Positions 28,526 through 36,857 of a stretch of 64,000 bases of DNA are shown here, in pieces. Within the stretch, counting starts at the first letter, position 1; the number at the start of each line of letters is the position of its first letter. Source of the DNA: an uncultured Eubacterium sp. (lineage in GTDB: Bacteria; Bacillota; Clostridia; Peptostreptococcales; Anaerovoracaceae). The translations under genes and the position numbers were made by a program. The notes under the pieces are model-generated. The model was not told where the DNA came from and did not search any database. It saw nothing but the letters and a program-made list of their open reading frames with translations. The stretch lies in NCBI GenBank assembly GCA_900543485.1, contig UQRM01000008.1, forward strand, positions 32,780-96,779, read 5' to 3'.

Positions 28526-28554
28526 ATTATATCATCATACGGATAATATTTCAA
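28526..28554 (-). promoter_or_regulatory. Promoter of tRNA-Leu(CAA)-yajC
   Basis: On the minus strand TTGAAA, a 17-base spacer and TATAAT with an upstream TGA, 11 bases before the mature tRNA 5' end. Confidence 0.8.
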
Positions 28555-28627
28555 GAGCTTCGATTCGAAATTTTTCGAGATGTTTCTTCTGAGAAACACC
28601 TTGCCGGTACTGTATCTGCCCGCATTA

Positions 28628-29428
28628 TCAGTCGTACTTTCGGAATTCCCACGAACTGCCGTTGAATACGTTGAGATCTACATATTTTTCACCGCCTGCT
28701 ACATTTTCTGATTTTCCGTAGAAGGTATACTGACAAAAGGTCCATTCCCTGCCGTCATTAAGGCTTTCCGGTATATCATGGGCGCTTATCCAGATATCAT
28801 AATCATCGTACCGGCCGGAGATATATTCATCATATATGTATGTGTTGGTATATATTATGGGACGCATCCCGTAATGAGCCTCCAATTCCTGAAGGACAGT
28901 ATCAAGGATCCTCCTCAGCTTTTTCTTTCCGGGGTGTACCTCAGTGTAGTCTCCGTAAAATTCCACATCTACCACAGGAGGCAGCATGCCCCATTTCTTG
29001 TCAACAGTCTCGATATAGTTTTCCGCCTGGCTCCTGCCGCTCGTATCGTAACTGAGAAAGTGGTATGCCCCTATCTTCATGCCTGTGCTGCTTGCCTCTT
29101 CCCAGTTATATTCAAACCGCTCGTCTACCAGGCTGCTCCCTTCAGTGGCCTTGATGAAAGCAAAGCTGTATCCCTCCTCTTCAAGCCCCTGCCAGTCGAT
29201 TTCCAGCTGATACGATGAGACATCCACGCCCTTTACAGGATACGGTGTCTCTTCCGTCACATCATTTCCTGTGATGAAGAAATAAAAGTCCCGGGCAACC
29301 AGTGCCATTACCGCCATCACCACTATAGCTGCGGCGATAATGATGAGGTTCATCTTCCTCTGGTTTCGTGATTTATTACGTTTTATTGTTCTTCTGTGTT
29401 TTCTCCTGTTTCGATGACTGGCATCCAT
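28628..29428 (-). CDS. Membrane-anchored GH25 lysozyme (N-acetylmuramidase)
   Basis: About 266 residues from the ATG at 29428, chosen because CGGAG is 6 bases upstream; an ATG at 29443 is also in frame. A basic N-terminus (HRNRRKHRRTIKRNK) and one membrane segment (about 28-47) place the domain outside the cell. GVDVSSYQLEIDWQGL, FAFIKATEGSSLVDERF, PPVVDVEFYGDY and PIIYTNTYIYDEYI are the GH25 blocks, with the catalytic Asp and Glu in DVE. It cleaves the MurNAc-GlcNAc bond in peptidoglycan. It stands alone with its own promoter. Confidence 0.9.
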   Translation of the reverse strand: MDASHRNRRKHRRTIKRNKSRNQRKMNLIIIAAAIVVMAVMALVARDFYFFITGNDVTEETPYPVKGVDVSSYQLEIDWQGLEEEGYSFAFIKATEGSSLVDERFEYNWEEASSTGMKIGAYHFLSYDTSGRSQAENYIETVDKKWGMLPPVVDVEFYGDYTEVHPGKKKLRRILDTVLQELEAHYGMRPIIYTNTYIYDEYISGRYDDYDIWISAHDIPESLNDGREWTFCQYTFYGKSENVAGGEKYVDLNVFNGSSWEFRKYD

Positions 29429-29470
29429 ATCTGCTCCGTACATGGCTTTACTGTATTACAACGATAATTC

Positions 29471-29499
29471 ATTATATATTCTATTTTCCGGCTTTTCAA
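29471..29499 (-). promoter_or_regulatory. Promoter of the GH25 lysozyme gene
   Basis: On the minus strand TTGAAA, a 17-base spacer and TATAAT, giving a start near 29464. Confidence 0.75.
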
Positions 29500-29535
29500 T
29501 AAACCGATGCCAATTATCACTCATTGTTCACATAT

Positions 29536-29570
29536 AAAAAAGACCGCGGGATGACGCCGCACGTCTTCCC
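29536..29570 (-). terminator. Probable terminator of the DUF5684 gene
   Basis: GGGAAGAC / GTCATCCC hairpin (7 of 8 pairs) followed within a few bases by GGTCTTTTTT on the minus strand. Confidence 0.55.
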
Positions 29571-29615
29571 ACGATCCTTTCATGTCGGATCTGCGTTTCA
29601 CAGATCTGACCTCCA

Positions 29616-30170
29616 TTATCTGTCCATAGGCTCCCTGTACCTGTAATTGGCTGCGCTATCATATCCCGAAAGCCGTTCCGTCCCGCCTCCCAGATATCTG
29701 GATGAGCCAAAAGCCAGTATCAGCAGGAATATCACGTTGAGGAATATGAGCCCAACGGTAAATCCAGCTCCGTGTCCGAAAGCTTTCGCGAGTTTGTTAT
29801 AAAATATGATCTGCAATACCAGAGCAACGATAGCGCAGGCGACCAGCAGCAACACTCCTGCCATGAACATCCCGCTGCTGCCACTGTAAAAAGCCGCAAC
29901 GATCCCATATATCACTATGATATACCCTATGACCGCCAATGCGCTGAGCACCAGCATGACGATGAATATGGCTACTTTCCAGAACAACTTATACATGACG
30001 TACATGTTGTAAAATGGGATTATGGCCTTCCAGCCTTTCTCCCCTGCCTTGGCGAATATCCTCCACCATGCGATGATGCTCAGGATACCCACGATGCCAA
30101 TGCTGATATAGTAGCCCGCTCCCAGGCCGGCATCATAATTGGCACTATAGTAATAGCTGTAATAATCCAT
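29616..30170 (-). CDS. DUF5684-type membrane protein
   Basis: 184 residues. The N-terminus is Tyr-rich (MDYYSYYYSANYD), followed by four to five membrane segments. The stretch WWRIFAKAGEKGWKAIIPFY is the hallmark of DUF5684. Family members often occur near signal peptidases or surface proteins; the function is unknown. GAGGAGGAGAAGAA precedes the ATG. It has its own promoter and terminator, so it is a single-gene unit. Confidence 0.8.
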   Translation of the reverse strand: MDYYSYYYSANYDAGLGAGYYISIGIVGILSIIAWWRIFAKAGEKGWKAIIPFYNMYVMYKLFWKVAIFIVMLVLSALAVIGYIIVIYGIVAAFYSGSSGMFMAGVLLLVACAIVALVLQIIFYNKLAKAFGHGAGFTVGLIFLNVIFLLILAFGSSRYLGGGTERLSGYDSAANYRYREPMDR

Positions 30171-30213
30171 TTCTTCTCCTCCTCATACAATGTTAAACAA
30201 AACAAGTCAATTC

Positions 30214-30242
30214 ATTATACCTCATAGCCAGATTTCTTTCAA
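30214..30242 (-). promoter_or_regulatory. Promoter of the DUF5684 gene
   Basis: On the minus strand TTGAAA, a 17-base spacer and TATAAT, 44 bases before the ATG. Confidence 0.7.
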
Positions 30243-30247
30243 TTATG

Positions 30248-30285
30248 AAAAGAGCCGATCCCCCGACGATGCAGGGACTCGGCTC
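30248..30285 (-). terminator. Terminator of the amino-acid permease gene
   Basis: GAGCCGAGTCCC / GGGGATCGGCTC hairpin followed by TTTTCAT on the minus strand, 30 bases after the stop. Confidence 0.8.
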
Positions 30286-30315
30286 CTTTCTATAGTCTCA
30301 GGTCTTATTTGCGTA

Positions 30316-32040
30316 TCAGTCGTCAAAGAAGGACTCGTGTTTCTCCTCCATGAGATATTTCTCCATCAGAGCATCCATATCGACCTTCTTTTCCGGAACA
30401 GGCGCGTCTTTTTTCTTTCCCACGAAGAACAGTATGGCGCCTATGATTATGGCAGCCAGACCGGCCCACTTGAGGACTTCGATCACCGTAGGGATCGAGT
30501 TACAGAATATATCGTAATCATCAGGTCCCCATTCACCGTAATCTATCTCATACCACTTGAGCCAGAACTGTCCCAGGAAAGCCATCAGTCCGGCGAAGAA
30601 GAGGAATACGCCTATTCTCACCGTATCTCCCTTAGCAAGCCCGGCGCCGTTGACAGGATGATTCTCCGGATCGTTTTTGGAAAGCCCGCCATACAGCTTC
30701 TTAAAGATTATATAGGCTACAGGCCCTGTGCATATGGCTATGAGACCCATCGCCAGATAATCTGTACCGTTGACCAGCAGCGCGATGACCGCTATGGCCA
30801 TAGGGAAGCCTGCGTAGAAGATAAGCCCCAGATTGCCTCCGGGCATCACGTAGAGGTTTCGTTTCTTTCGCTCCTCCACAGGCAGCTTCTTTCGCAGCTT
30901 GATGACTGCCAGCGGGAGTATGATGTACAGTGCCAGCATGAACACTACTTCCATACTTACCAGCGTAGTGAAGTCGGACTGCGCCAGTATCAGCGTAACG
31001 ACAGCCAGCGAAAGTATACCTACATAAGGGACGCCTCTTTTCTTGCTTACCTTTACCAGGAATTTCGGGCAGAGATTGTCGTCAGCCAGAACGAAGAATC
31101 CTCTGGAACCGGAAGCAAGGTACGTATTGAAGATAGCGCACTGCGATACGATGGCCACTACCAGGAACACATATCCCCATGCCTGACCCATATTCTGAGT
31201 CAATACGGAAGCGTATCCCACATTAGCCGATGTGAATCCGCCTTCGGTAGACCAGTTCTCCCAGCTTCCTTCAGGAAGGGACGCAAGACCACCCAGCGTA
31301 GGGAGCACATATGTCAGCGCTACCAACGGCATGGCTATCTTCAATCCCTTAGGGATCACCTGAGGGTTTTTGACTTCTCCGGCCATGTTTGAAATACACT
31401 CATATCCGCAATACATCCATACACATATGCATATACCGCCGCCCAGGCCATCGACTATGTTATAGCCTTCAGGCATTATCGGCTCCATAGGATTTGTCTG
31501 CCAGTTGATGAAACCAACCACAGCAACGAGAGCGAAAGCGAGGACTATAAGTATCGAAAGAACTGTACTTACTTTTCCTACCTCTTTCAGTCCCATCAGA
31601 TTAATTACGGTAAAAATCAATATCATTCCGATTTTGACTGCGTGCTCCGCCGCGGCGGACATAGGTATCATCTGGGAAACATATCCCGCTACCAGAGCGA
31701 CATATACACCATTAGTTATGTAGGTGGATACCGTTCCCCACCAGCCTGCCTGGAACCCCCAGAATTCTCCGAAAGCTTCTTTTACCCATACGTAAACACC
31801 ACCTTCGGAAGGGAGCACCGAACTTGATTCGGCTACCAGATTACTGATAGGATAAGCCCATACGATAGGGAATAAAACCAGCAGTATGATGGTCATTCCC
31901 GGCCCTGCTTCCGGTATCATCTCTTCGATTCCAAATGCCCCGGCTGCAACCAGACAGTAAAGCATGAATACTATACCTGAGACTTTGATGTCATGCTTCT
32001 TCAGTCCGGCAACACCATGTACCTGACCTTGTTGACTCAT
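30316..32040 (-). CDS. APC-family amino acid permease
   Basis: 574 residues with about 12-14 membrane segments. The first helix carries GIVFMLYCLVAAGAFGIEEM, the substrate-site glycine stretch of the APC superfamily; PSEGGVYVWVKEAFGEFWGF and YECISNMAGEVKNPQVIPKG are family marks. The family imports amino acids or exchanges them with amines; the substrate is not evident. The C-terminus ends in a charged stretch of about 50 residues. AGGAGGTGTTTT precedes the ATG. Two CodY-like boxes lie in its promoter, so import is probably held back when branched-chain amino acids and GTP are plentiful. Confidence 0.88.
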   Translation of the reverse strand: MSQQGQVHGVAGLKKHDIKVSGIVFMLYCLVAAGAFGIEEMIPEAGPGMTIILLVLFPIVWAYPISNLVAESSSVLPSEGGVYVWVKEAFGEFWGFQAGWWGTVSTYITNGVYVALVAGYVSQMIPMSAAAEHAVKIGMILIFTVINLMGLKEVGKVSTVLSILIVLAFALVAVVGFINWQTNPMEPIMPEGYNIVDGLGGGICICVWMYCGYECISNMAGEVKNPQVIPKGLKIAMPLVALTYVLPTLGGLASLPEGSWENWSTEGGFTSANVGYASVLTQNMGQAWGYVFLVVAIVSQCAIFNTYLASGSRGFFVLADDNLCPKFLVKVSKKRGVPYVGILSLAVVTLILAQSDFTTLVSMEVVFMLALYIILPLAVIKLRKKLPVEERKKRNLYVMPGGNLGLIFYAGFPMAIAVIALLVNGTDYLAMGLIAICTGPVAYIIFKKLYGGLSKNDPENHPVNGAGLAKGDTVRIGVFLFFAGLMAFLGQFWLKWYEIDYGEWGPDDYDIFCNSIPTVIEVLKWAGLAAIIIGAILFFVGKKKDAPVPEKKVDMDALMEKYLMEEKHESFFDD

Positions 32041-32082
32041 AAAACACCTCCTGTCAACTATTAGGACTATCTGTCACGACTT

Positions 32083-32110
32083 ATTATAAGATTTTTCAGA
32101 AAAATGTAAA
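32083..32110 (-). promoter_or_regulatory. Promoter of the amino-acid permease gene
   Basis: On the minus strand TTTACA, a 16-base spacer and TATAAT. The spacer is filled by a CodY-like palindrome. Confidence 0.7.
32091..32105. promoter_or_regulatory. CodY-like operator 1
   Basis: ATTTTTCAGAAAAAT, a perfect palindrome around the central base, 13 of 15 positions matching the CodY consensus AATTTTCWGAAAATT. It lies between the -35 and -10 boxes, a position that would block RNA polymerase. Confidence 0.7.
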
Positions 32111-32124
32111 TGATACTTCGGTGT

Positions 32125-32139
32125 TATTTTCAGAAAATT
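32125..32139. promoter_or_regulatory. CodY-like operator 2
   Basis: TATTTTCAGAAAATT, 14 of 15 positions matching the CodY consensus, about 34 bases from box 1 centre to centre and just upstream of the -35 box. Confidence 0.75.
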
Positions 32140-32233
32140 TATTGAAATACGACTTTTTTGATATATGTGAAAGTGCAAATTACCTTTGACAGTTTCGATT
32201 TTCCCCTCGCTTGCCCTCAAGACCGGCAGTCTG

Positions 32234-32262
32234 TTTCCATACCACCGAAATTGTGATAGAAT
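32234..32262 (+). promoter_or_regulatory. Candidate promoter of the GNAT gene
   Basis: TTTCCA, a 17-base spacer and TAGAAT with an upstream TGA (extended -10). The match is moderate. Confidence 0.5.
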
Positions 32263-32291
32263 TGGAGAAAATATGAAAGAAGGTGATACTC

Positions 32292-32756
32292 TTGAATATA
32301 TTCAAATTGTCAAAAGAACATATAGAAGAATGTGCAGATCTGTTTATCGAGGTGTTCACAAAAGCTCCCTGGAACGATACATACGACTCCAGAACACAAG
32401 TGATCGACTTCTTTCAAAATCACATGGACAATGATTATTTTGTGGGATATGGCCTGGAATCACAAAATCGTATGATCGCAGCAAGTATTGGAATGAAAAA
32501 GCCATGGATCAACGGGATGGAATATTATATCAATCAGTTTTATGTAAAAACTGACTGGCAAGGCAAAGGAACAGGAAGTCTCTTTTTAAAATTGATCGAA
32601 AGTGAAATCCGGACGGAAAAAATGAACGCGATCATTTTGAACACGGAAAAAGGGTTCCCGGCCGAAAATTTTTACCTGAAAAACGGCTTCAGATCGAACG
32701 AAGAGCTTATAATTCTGTCGTCTTTCATTTATTGCGATCAGGGAAAAAAGAAATGA
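32292..32756 (+). CDS. GNAT-family N-acetyltransferase
   Basis: 154 residues from the TTG at 32292, chosen because AGAAGG lies 8 bases upstream; a GTG at 32283 directly abuts that site and is unlikely. The acetyl-CoA loop is in YVKTDWQGKGTGSLFLKLIE (about 84-103), and NTEKGFPAENFYLKNGF is the usual C-terminal block. The early KAPWNDTY resembles aminoglycoside or small-molecule acetyltransferases of this family, but the substrate cannot be told. It is one of few plus-strand genes here, flanked by unrelated minus-strand units, and its A-rich codon use differs somewhat from its neighbours. Confidence 0.82.
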   Translation: MNIFKLSKEHIEECADLFIEVFTKAPWNDTYDSRTQVIDFFQNHMDNDYFVGYGLESQNRMIAASIGMKKPWINGMEYYINQFYVKTDWQGKGTGSLFLKLIESEIRTEKMNAIILNTEKGFPAENFYLKNGFRSNEELIILSSFIYCDQGKKK

Positions 32757-32844
32757 GCAACCCGACCCTCAAGATCGACCTGCTCGCCCTATAAAAACTA
32801 CTCAAACCACTAACTTTTTAGTGCGGATTCAAGTATGGATATTC

Positions 32845-32927
32845 TGGTGCGGCCTACCGGACTTGAACCGGTACGGTCTCCCACACGCCCCTCAAACGTG
32901 CGCGTCTGCCTATTCCGCCAAGGCCGC
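32845..32927 (-). tRNA. tRNA-Leu (anticodon GAG)
   Basis: Complete class II tRNA with encoded CCA. Acceptor GCGGCCT pairs with AGGCCGC. The anticodon arm is CACGT-TTGAGGG-GCGTG (anticodon GAG, reads CUC and CUU). The long variable arm is followed by T arm CCGGTTCAAGTCCGG. Confidence 0.95.
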
Positions 32928-32963
32928 ATATGAAGCATTGCTCTTAATCAACAACGCTCTACT

Positions 32964-32992
32964 ATTGTATAAATTTTTGCAGCTTTTGTCAA
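32964..32992 (-). promoter_or_regulatory. Promoter of tRNA-Leu(GAG)
   Basis: On the minus strand TTGACA, a 17-base spacer and TACAAT, 36 bases before the mature tRNA. Confidence 0.82.
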
Positions 32993-33038
32993 CACCTTTT
33001 TGTAACATGAGGATAGTCTTCTGTCTTTTTAAGACAAT

Positions 33039-33398
33039 AAAAATACCAGCTCCTTCTTTTTAAACCCTTTCCTCTGTAAAGTTTCCGTCTTTCGAACGAT
33101 ACTCCCACGGCCTGTATCTTACTCTCTTCCCTTTTCCCCGGTCTTATGACCGTAATATCAGCCGTTACTTCTCGATTCCCTTAAAGTTTCCACTTTACCT
33201 TTACCTCTTTCGTAATGTCCTCTCCCGAGACTCTTACGAAAACCGGCGGTTTAAACTTCAGCGAACTGGTATTCTCTTTGTTCTTCTGTTGACATTTCTG
33301 GCGGACTCACCCTCTTTCCTACATCTTACAAATTCTGTAACGAAAGTTTCTTCTCAGGTTCGAACCTCCTATCAAAATTTGTTAGATTTCCTTTTGTT
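33039..33398 (-). ncRNA. Candidate structured noncoding RNA, family not identified
   Basis: No frame of useful length on either strand, but a near-perfect promoter upstream and much RNA structure on the minus strand. The 3' domain is closed by helix P1, AAUACCAGUUC with GAGCUGGUAUU (33263-33273 with 33042-33052; 11 bp, one G-U), followed at once by UUUAUU. P2, UUUAAACC/GGUUUAAA (33248-33255 with 33059-33066), nests just inside it. Further hairpins are UUUCGUAA/UUACGAAA (33234-33241 with 33208-33215), AAAGU-GGAA-ACUUU with a GNRA loop (33183-33196), CGGUC-AUAA-GACCG (33139-33152) and GAUAC/GUAUC (33098-33118). The RNA is purine-rich. About 125 bases precede P1, with a palindrome AGGUUCGAACCU. 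The P1-bounded domain is about 232 bases. It does not match RNase P, tmRNA, SRP or 6S RNA as I know them; the raiA RNA of Bacillota is a candidate by size and habitat only. Confidence 0.72.
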
Positions 33399-33404
33399 GA
33401 TGCT

Positions 33405-33433
33405 ATTATAACACCAGGAAAAAGATTGTGCAA
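33405..33433 (-). promoter_or_regulatory. Very strong promoter of the candidate ncRNA
   Basis: On the minus strand TTGCAC, a 17-base spacer and TATAAT preceded by TGT (extended -10). The predicted start is near 33398. Confidence 0.85.
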
Positions 33434-33450
33434 GAATTTTTTGAAAATTC

Positions 33451-34122
33451 CTATAAGTTTTTTTGTGTACTTTTATGTCGCTGTATTTCCGGCAGAAAGT
33501 CGTCGAGAAATTCGTCGATATTCTCCTTCAATTCCTGAATGCCGTCGGAATTGTCGATGACAGCGTCCGCCCTCTTTATCTTTTCATTGTCGCTCATCTG
33601 GTTTCGTATCCTGTCCCGCACTTCCTCAGGCGTCATCCCATCACGCGCGCACACCCGTGATATCCTGACTTCTTCGTCTGCCACCAACACCAATACAGCA
33701 TCGCATCTCGTATCCAGACCTGCTTCGAAGAGAAGAGGCGCGTCCAGCAATATGCCGTCGATACCGCTTTTTCTTCTCAGCAGTGAGATCTCATCGTCTA
33801 TCCTCTCTATTATCTTTTGGAACATCACCTGATCCAGCTTTTTCCTTCTCTCTTCGTCGGAAAAGACCACAGCAGCCAGCGCTTTCCTCAGCAAATTGCC
33901 GTCTCCGTCCAATATCTCAGTATTGCCGTCGCCCCAGCGGCCCTCAGGCCCGAAAAGCTCATCCAACACCGGCAGCAGACTGCTGCCGTCAGCCGTCAGA
34001 TCTCTGCTTATCTCATCGGCGTCTATATGTGCGAAGCCCTTTTTCACAAAATACTCAGCCGCTGTTGATTTCCCTGTACCTATACCACCTGTAAGTCCTG
34101 TTACCTTTATCATTGCATTCAT
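33451..34122 (-). CDS. coaE: Dephospho-CoA kinase
   Basis: 223 residues from the first ATG; the ATG at 34113 (MIKVTGLTGGIGTGKST) fits the family start better and has GGAAAG at a usable distance. The P-loop is GGIGTGKSTAAEYF, and LLDAPLLFEAGLDTRCDAVL is the second block. The enzyme adds the last phosphate of coenzyme A. It follows polA by 25 bases, an order shared with Bacillus (polA ... coaE). The ncRNA promoter begins just after its stop codon. Confidence 0.93.
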   Translation of the reverse strand: MNAMIKVTGLTGGIGTGKSTAAEYFVKKGFAHIDADEISRDLTADGSSLLPVLDELFGPEGRWGDGNTEILDGDGNLLRKALAAVVFSDEERRKKLDQVMFQKIIERIDDEISLLRRKSGIDGILLDAPLLFEAGLDTRCDAVLVLVADEEVRISRVCARDGMTPEEVRDRIRNQMSDNEKIKRADAVIDNSDGIQELKENIDEFLDDFLPEIQRHKSTQKNL

Positions 34123-34147
34123 TCTTTCCGCAAAAAAACGCCATTCG

Positions 34148-36829
34148 TTACTTCAGCTCGTACCAATTGCATCCTTCGTTGAGATCGGCCTTCAGCTTCA
34201 CTTTCATATCATATGCAGACTCCATGTTTTCTACCAGCAGCTTTTCTATTTCTTCCCGCTCGTCTTCATACGTGTTTATTATCAGTTCGTCATGGACCTG
34301 CAATATGAGAGATGATTTGAGTTTGCCGGATTTTATCGCATTGTAGACCTTTATCATGGCTATCTTTATTATATCGGCAGCGCTGCCCTGGATAGGAGTG
34401 TTCATGGCCAGACGCTCACCCACCTGTCTCACCATATAACCGGATGCCTTTATTTCCTTGATATAGCGTTTTCTTCCCATTATGGTCGTGACATACCCCT
34501 TCTCGCGGCAGGATTCCACCTGACCGTCCATGAAAGCCTTTACGGCTGTATGCTTCCTGAAGTAAGTGTCGATATATTCCTCCGCATCCTTTCTCGTTAT
34601 ATTAAGCTCCGACGAAAGTCCGAAACTGCTCATGCCGTATATGACACCGAAATTGACGGCCTTGGCCCTGCTCCTTTCCTCTATGGTTATCTCCGATTCC
34701 GGGACCCCCAGCACATTGGCAGCCGTTGCTCTGTGTATATCCTCTCCCCTGTTGAAAGCATCTATCAGCGCTTCGTCTCCCGACATGTGTGCCAGCACTC
34801 TCAGCTCTATCTGAGAATAATCGGCGCCTACCAATACACAGTTGTCCGAATCAGGAATAAAGGCCTTTCTGAGCTGACGGCCCATCTCCTGTCTGACAGG
34901 GATGTTCTGCAGATTAGGCTCAGTACAGCTTATCCTGCCGGTCGTTGTCACCGTCTGGTTGAAATGAGCATGGACTTTACCGTCATTTTCATTGATGAGA
35001 GGGATGAGACCATCTATATAGGTGCTTTTCAGCTTGGAAAGAGTCCTGTACTCCAGCACGGCCGGGACTATAGGATGTTTGTCCTTTATCCGCTCCAGTA
35101 TATCAGCACTGGTAGAATATCCTCTCTTGGTTTTCTTGCCTGCCGGAAGGCCAAGCTTCTCAAAGAGTATGTCCCCCAATTGGAACGGTGAGTTGAGATT
35201 GAATGTCTCGCCTGCCATATCGAACACTCTGGCCGAGATCTCGTCTATCTTCTGCGACAATTCTCTGCCGAAATCCATCAGCGTGCCTCGATCCACCTTG
35301 AAGCCTTCGTACTCCATAGACGCCATGACTTCTATCAGCGGCAGCTCCACACTATAGAACACATCGTCCAGCTGTTCGTCCTTTATACGCTGCTGCTGAA
35401 CTTCCACCAGGTTGAGAACGGCGGTGCATATGTCGAAGCCATAATCCATATATGCCTGACTGTTATCATCAAACATGTCCATCTGGCCATTGGCCTCCTG
35501 AAATTCCGTTTCGTCTTTTACCGTGAAATGAAGATATTCATTGGCAATAGCTGTCAGGCTGTAATTGCTCCGACCAGAATCCAGCACATATTGGGCAATC
35601 ATGGTATCGAAGGAAGTGGCAAAGCTCATTTCACAGGATAAGGCATCGTGGCACATCAGCATGAAATAATCGCGCTTCAGCCCATGCCCTGTCATGGAAA
35701 TATCCTGGTCCGCCAGCCATCGGACGAAATCATCCAGTTTGGGGTAGTCGAAATAATAGTACTTTCCTCCGTTCATCATCGCCACACCCTCTATCGCGAC
35801 AGTTCCGAGATGATTATAATCGCCAAAGACCTTGATGATCGTCTCCCCGCTGAGAGAAATGTCATTCATCTTCTCCCCATTGTTTACCAGGATCCTTTCA
35901 TACGATGACGTATCTACAGATATCGTATGACCTTCGACAGCTCCTGAGGACTGCCCGCCTTCCCTGCCTATGTTGAGTTTCTTCAGGAATTTGTTGAACT
36001 CCAATTTGGTGTAGATGGCAACCAGCGCGTCGTAATCCGGCTCTCCCAGGATGAATTCATCGAAATCAATATCGACAGGCACATTGGTGTTTATGGTAGC
36101 CAGTCGCTTACTCATGACTGCCAGCTGAGCATTATCCTCTATCTTCTTTTTCAACCCCTTAGGCGTGATATCTTCCGTATTGGCCAGCAGGTTCTCGACG
36201 CTGCCGAATTCCAGTATCAATTTCGTGGCCGTCTTATCGCCCACTCCCGGTACTCCCGGTATATTGTCGGACTGGTCTCCCATGAGACCTTTGTAATCGA
36301 TGAACTGCTGAGGAGTGAAGCCGTACTTTTCGATCATAGCCCTCCTGTCGTATATCTCAAATTCCGAAACGCCTTTTTTCGTTATTATGACCCTGGTCTT
36401 ATCAGAGGCCAATTGCAGCTCATCCTTATCGCCGGTGATGATATACGGCTCCAGTCCATCCTCTTCAGCCTTCCTGGCTATGGTGCCGATGATATCATCA
36501 GCTTCAAACCCTTCCAGCTCCAGCTGTTTCACATTCATGGCCGCCAGTATTTCCTTGAGAAGAGGTATCTGCATAGCCAGTTCCGGCGGCATCTTTTTTC
36601 GCCCTGCCTTATACTGATCATACTCCTTATGTCTGAAAGTAGGCGCCTTCATATCGAATGCTACCGCCATATACTCAGGCTCGTAATCTCGTTTTATCTT
36701 GTCCATCATATTGAGGAACCCGAATATACCCTGAGTAAATATCCCGTCTCTCGTTATCATAGGATTCCTCATGGCGTAATAAGCTCTGTTTATCAGGCTG
36801 TTGCCGTCTATTATCGCTATTTTCTTCAT
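34148..36829 (-). CDS. polA: DNA polymerase I
   Basis: 893 residues. The 5'-3' exonuclease domain (about 1-290; DGNSLINRAYYA, GFEADDIIGTIAR, GDKDELQL) is complete. The polymerase domain (about 480-893) has DYSQIELRVLAHMSGDEAL (motif A), RSRAKAVNFGVIYGMSSFGL (finger helix) and LQVHDELI (motif C). The middle 3'-5' exonuclease fold (about 300-475) lacks the metal-binding residues: the DxE of motif 1 is VFGDYN and the Asn of motif 2 is replaced (HGLKRDYF). It should therefore have no proofreading, like Bacillus and Thermus enzymes. It works in Okazaki fragment processing and repair. Confidence 0.95.
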   Translation of the reverse strand: MKKIAIIDGNSLINRAYYAMRNPMITRDGIFTQGIFGFLNMMDKIKRDYEPEYMAVAFDMKAPTFRHKEYDQYKAGRKKMPPELAMQIPLLKEILAAMNVKQLELEGFEADDIIGTIARKAEEDGLEPYIITGDKDELQLASDKTRVIITKKGVSEFEIYDRRAMIEKYGFTPQQFIDYKGLMGDQSDNIPGVPGVGDKTATKLILEFGSVENLLANTEDITPKGLKKKIEDNAQLAVMSKRLATINTNVPVDIDFDEFILGEPDYDALVAIYTKLEFNKFLKKLNIGREGGQSSGAVEGHTISVDTSSYERILVNNGEKMNDISLSGETIIKVFGDYNHLGTVAIEGVAMMNGGKYYYFDYPKLDDFVRWLADQDISMTGHGLKRDYFMLMCHDALSCEMSFATSFDTMIAQYVLDSGRSNYSLTAIANEYLHFTVKDETEFQEANGQMDMFDDNSQAYMDYGFDICTAVLNLVEVQQQRIKDEQLDDVFYSVELPLIEVMASMEYEGFKVDRGTLMDFGRELSQKIDEISARVFDMAGETFNLNSPFQLGDILFEKLGLPAGKKTKRGYSTSADILERIKDKHPIVPAVLEYRTLSKLKSTYIDGLIPLINENDGKVHAHFNQTVTTTGRISCTEPNLQNIPVRQEMGRQLRKAFIPDSDNCVLVGADYSQIELRVLAHMSGDEALIDAFNRGEDIHRATAANVLGVPESEITIEERSRAKAVNFGVIYGMSSFGLSSELNITRKDAEEYIDTYFRKHTAVKAFMDGQVESCREKGYVTTIMGRKRYIKEIKASGYMVRQVGERLAMNTPIQGSAADIIKIAMIKVYNAIKSGKLKSSLILQVHDELIINTYEDEREEIEKLLVENMESAYDMKVKLKADLNEGCNWYELK

Positions 36830-36857
36830 TGATACACCTCTGTATTTTCAATATACG

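Noticed and set aside
32186-32434. Alternative plus-strand frame overlapping the GNAT gene start
   Set aside because: The GNAT frame has the acetyl-CoA loop and a better ribosome binding site; this one has no recognisable domain.
33359-33376. GGTTCGAACC in the ncRNA region as a tRNA T arm
   Set aside because: No acceptor stem, anticodon arm or CCA can be built around it.
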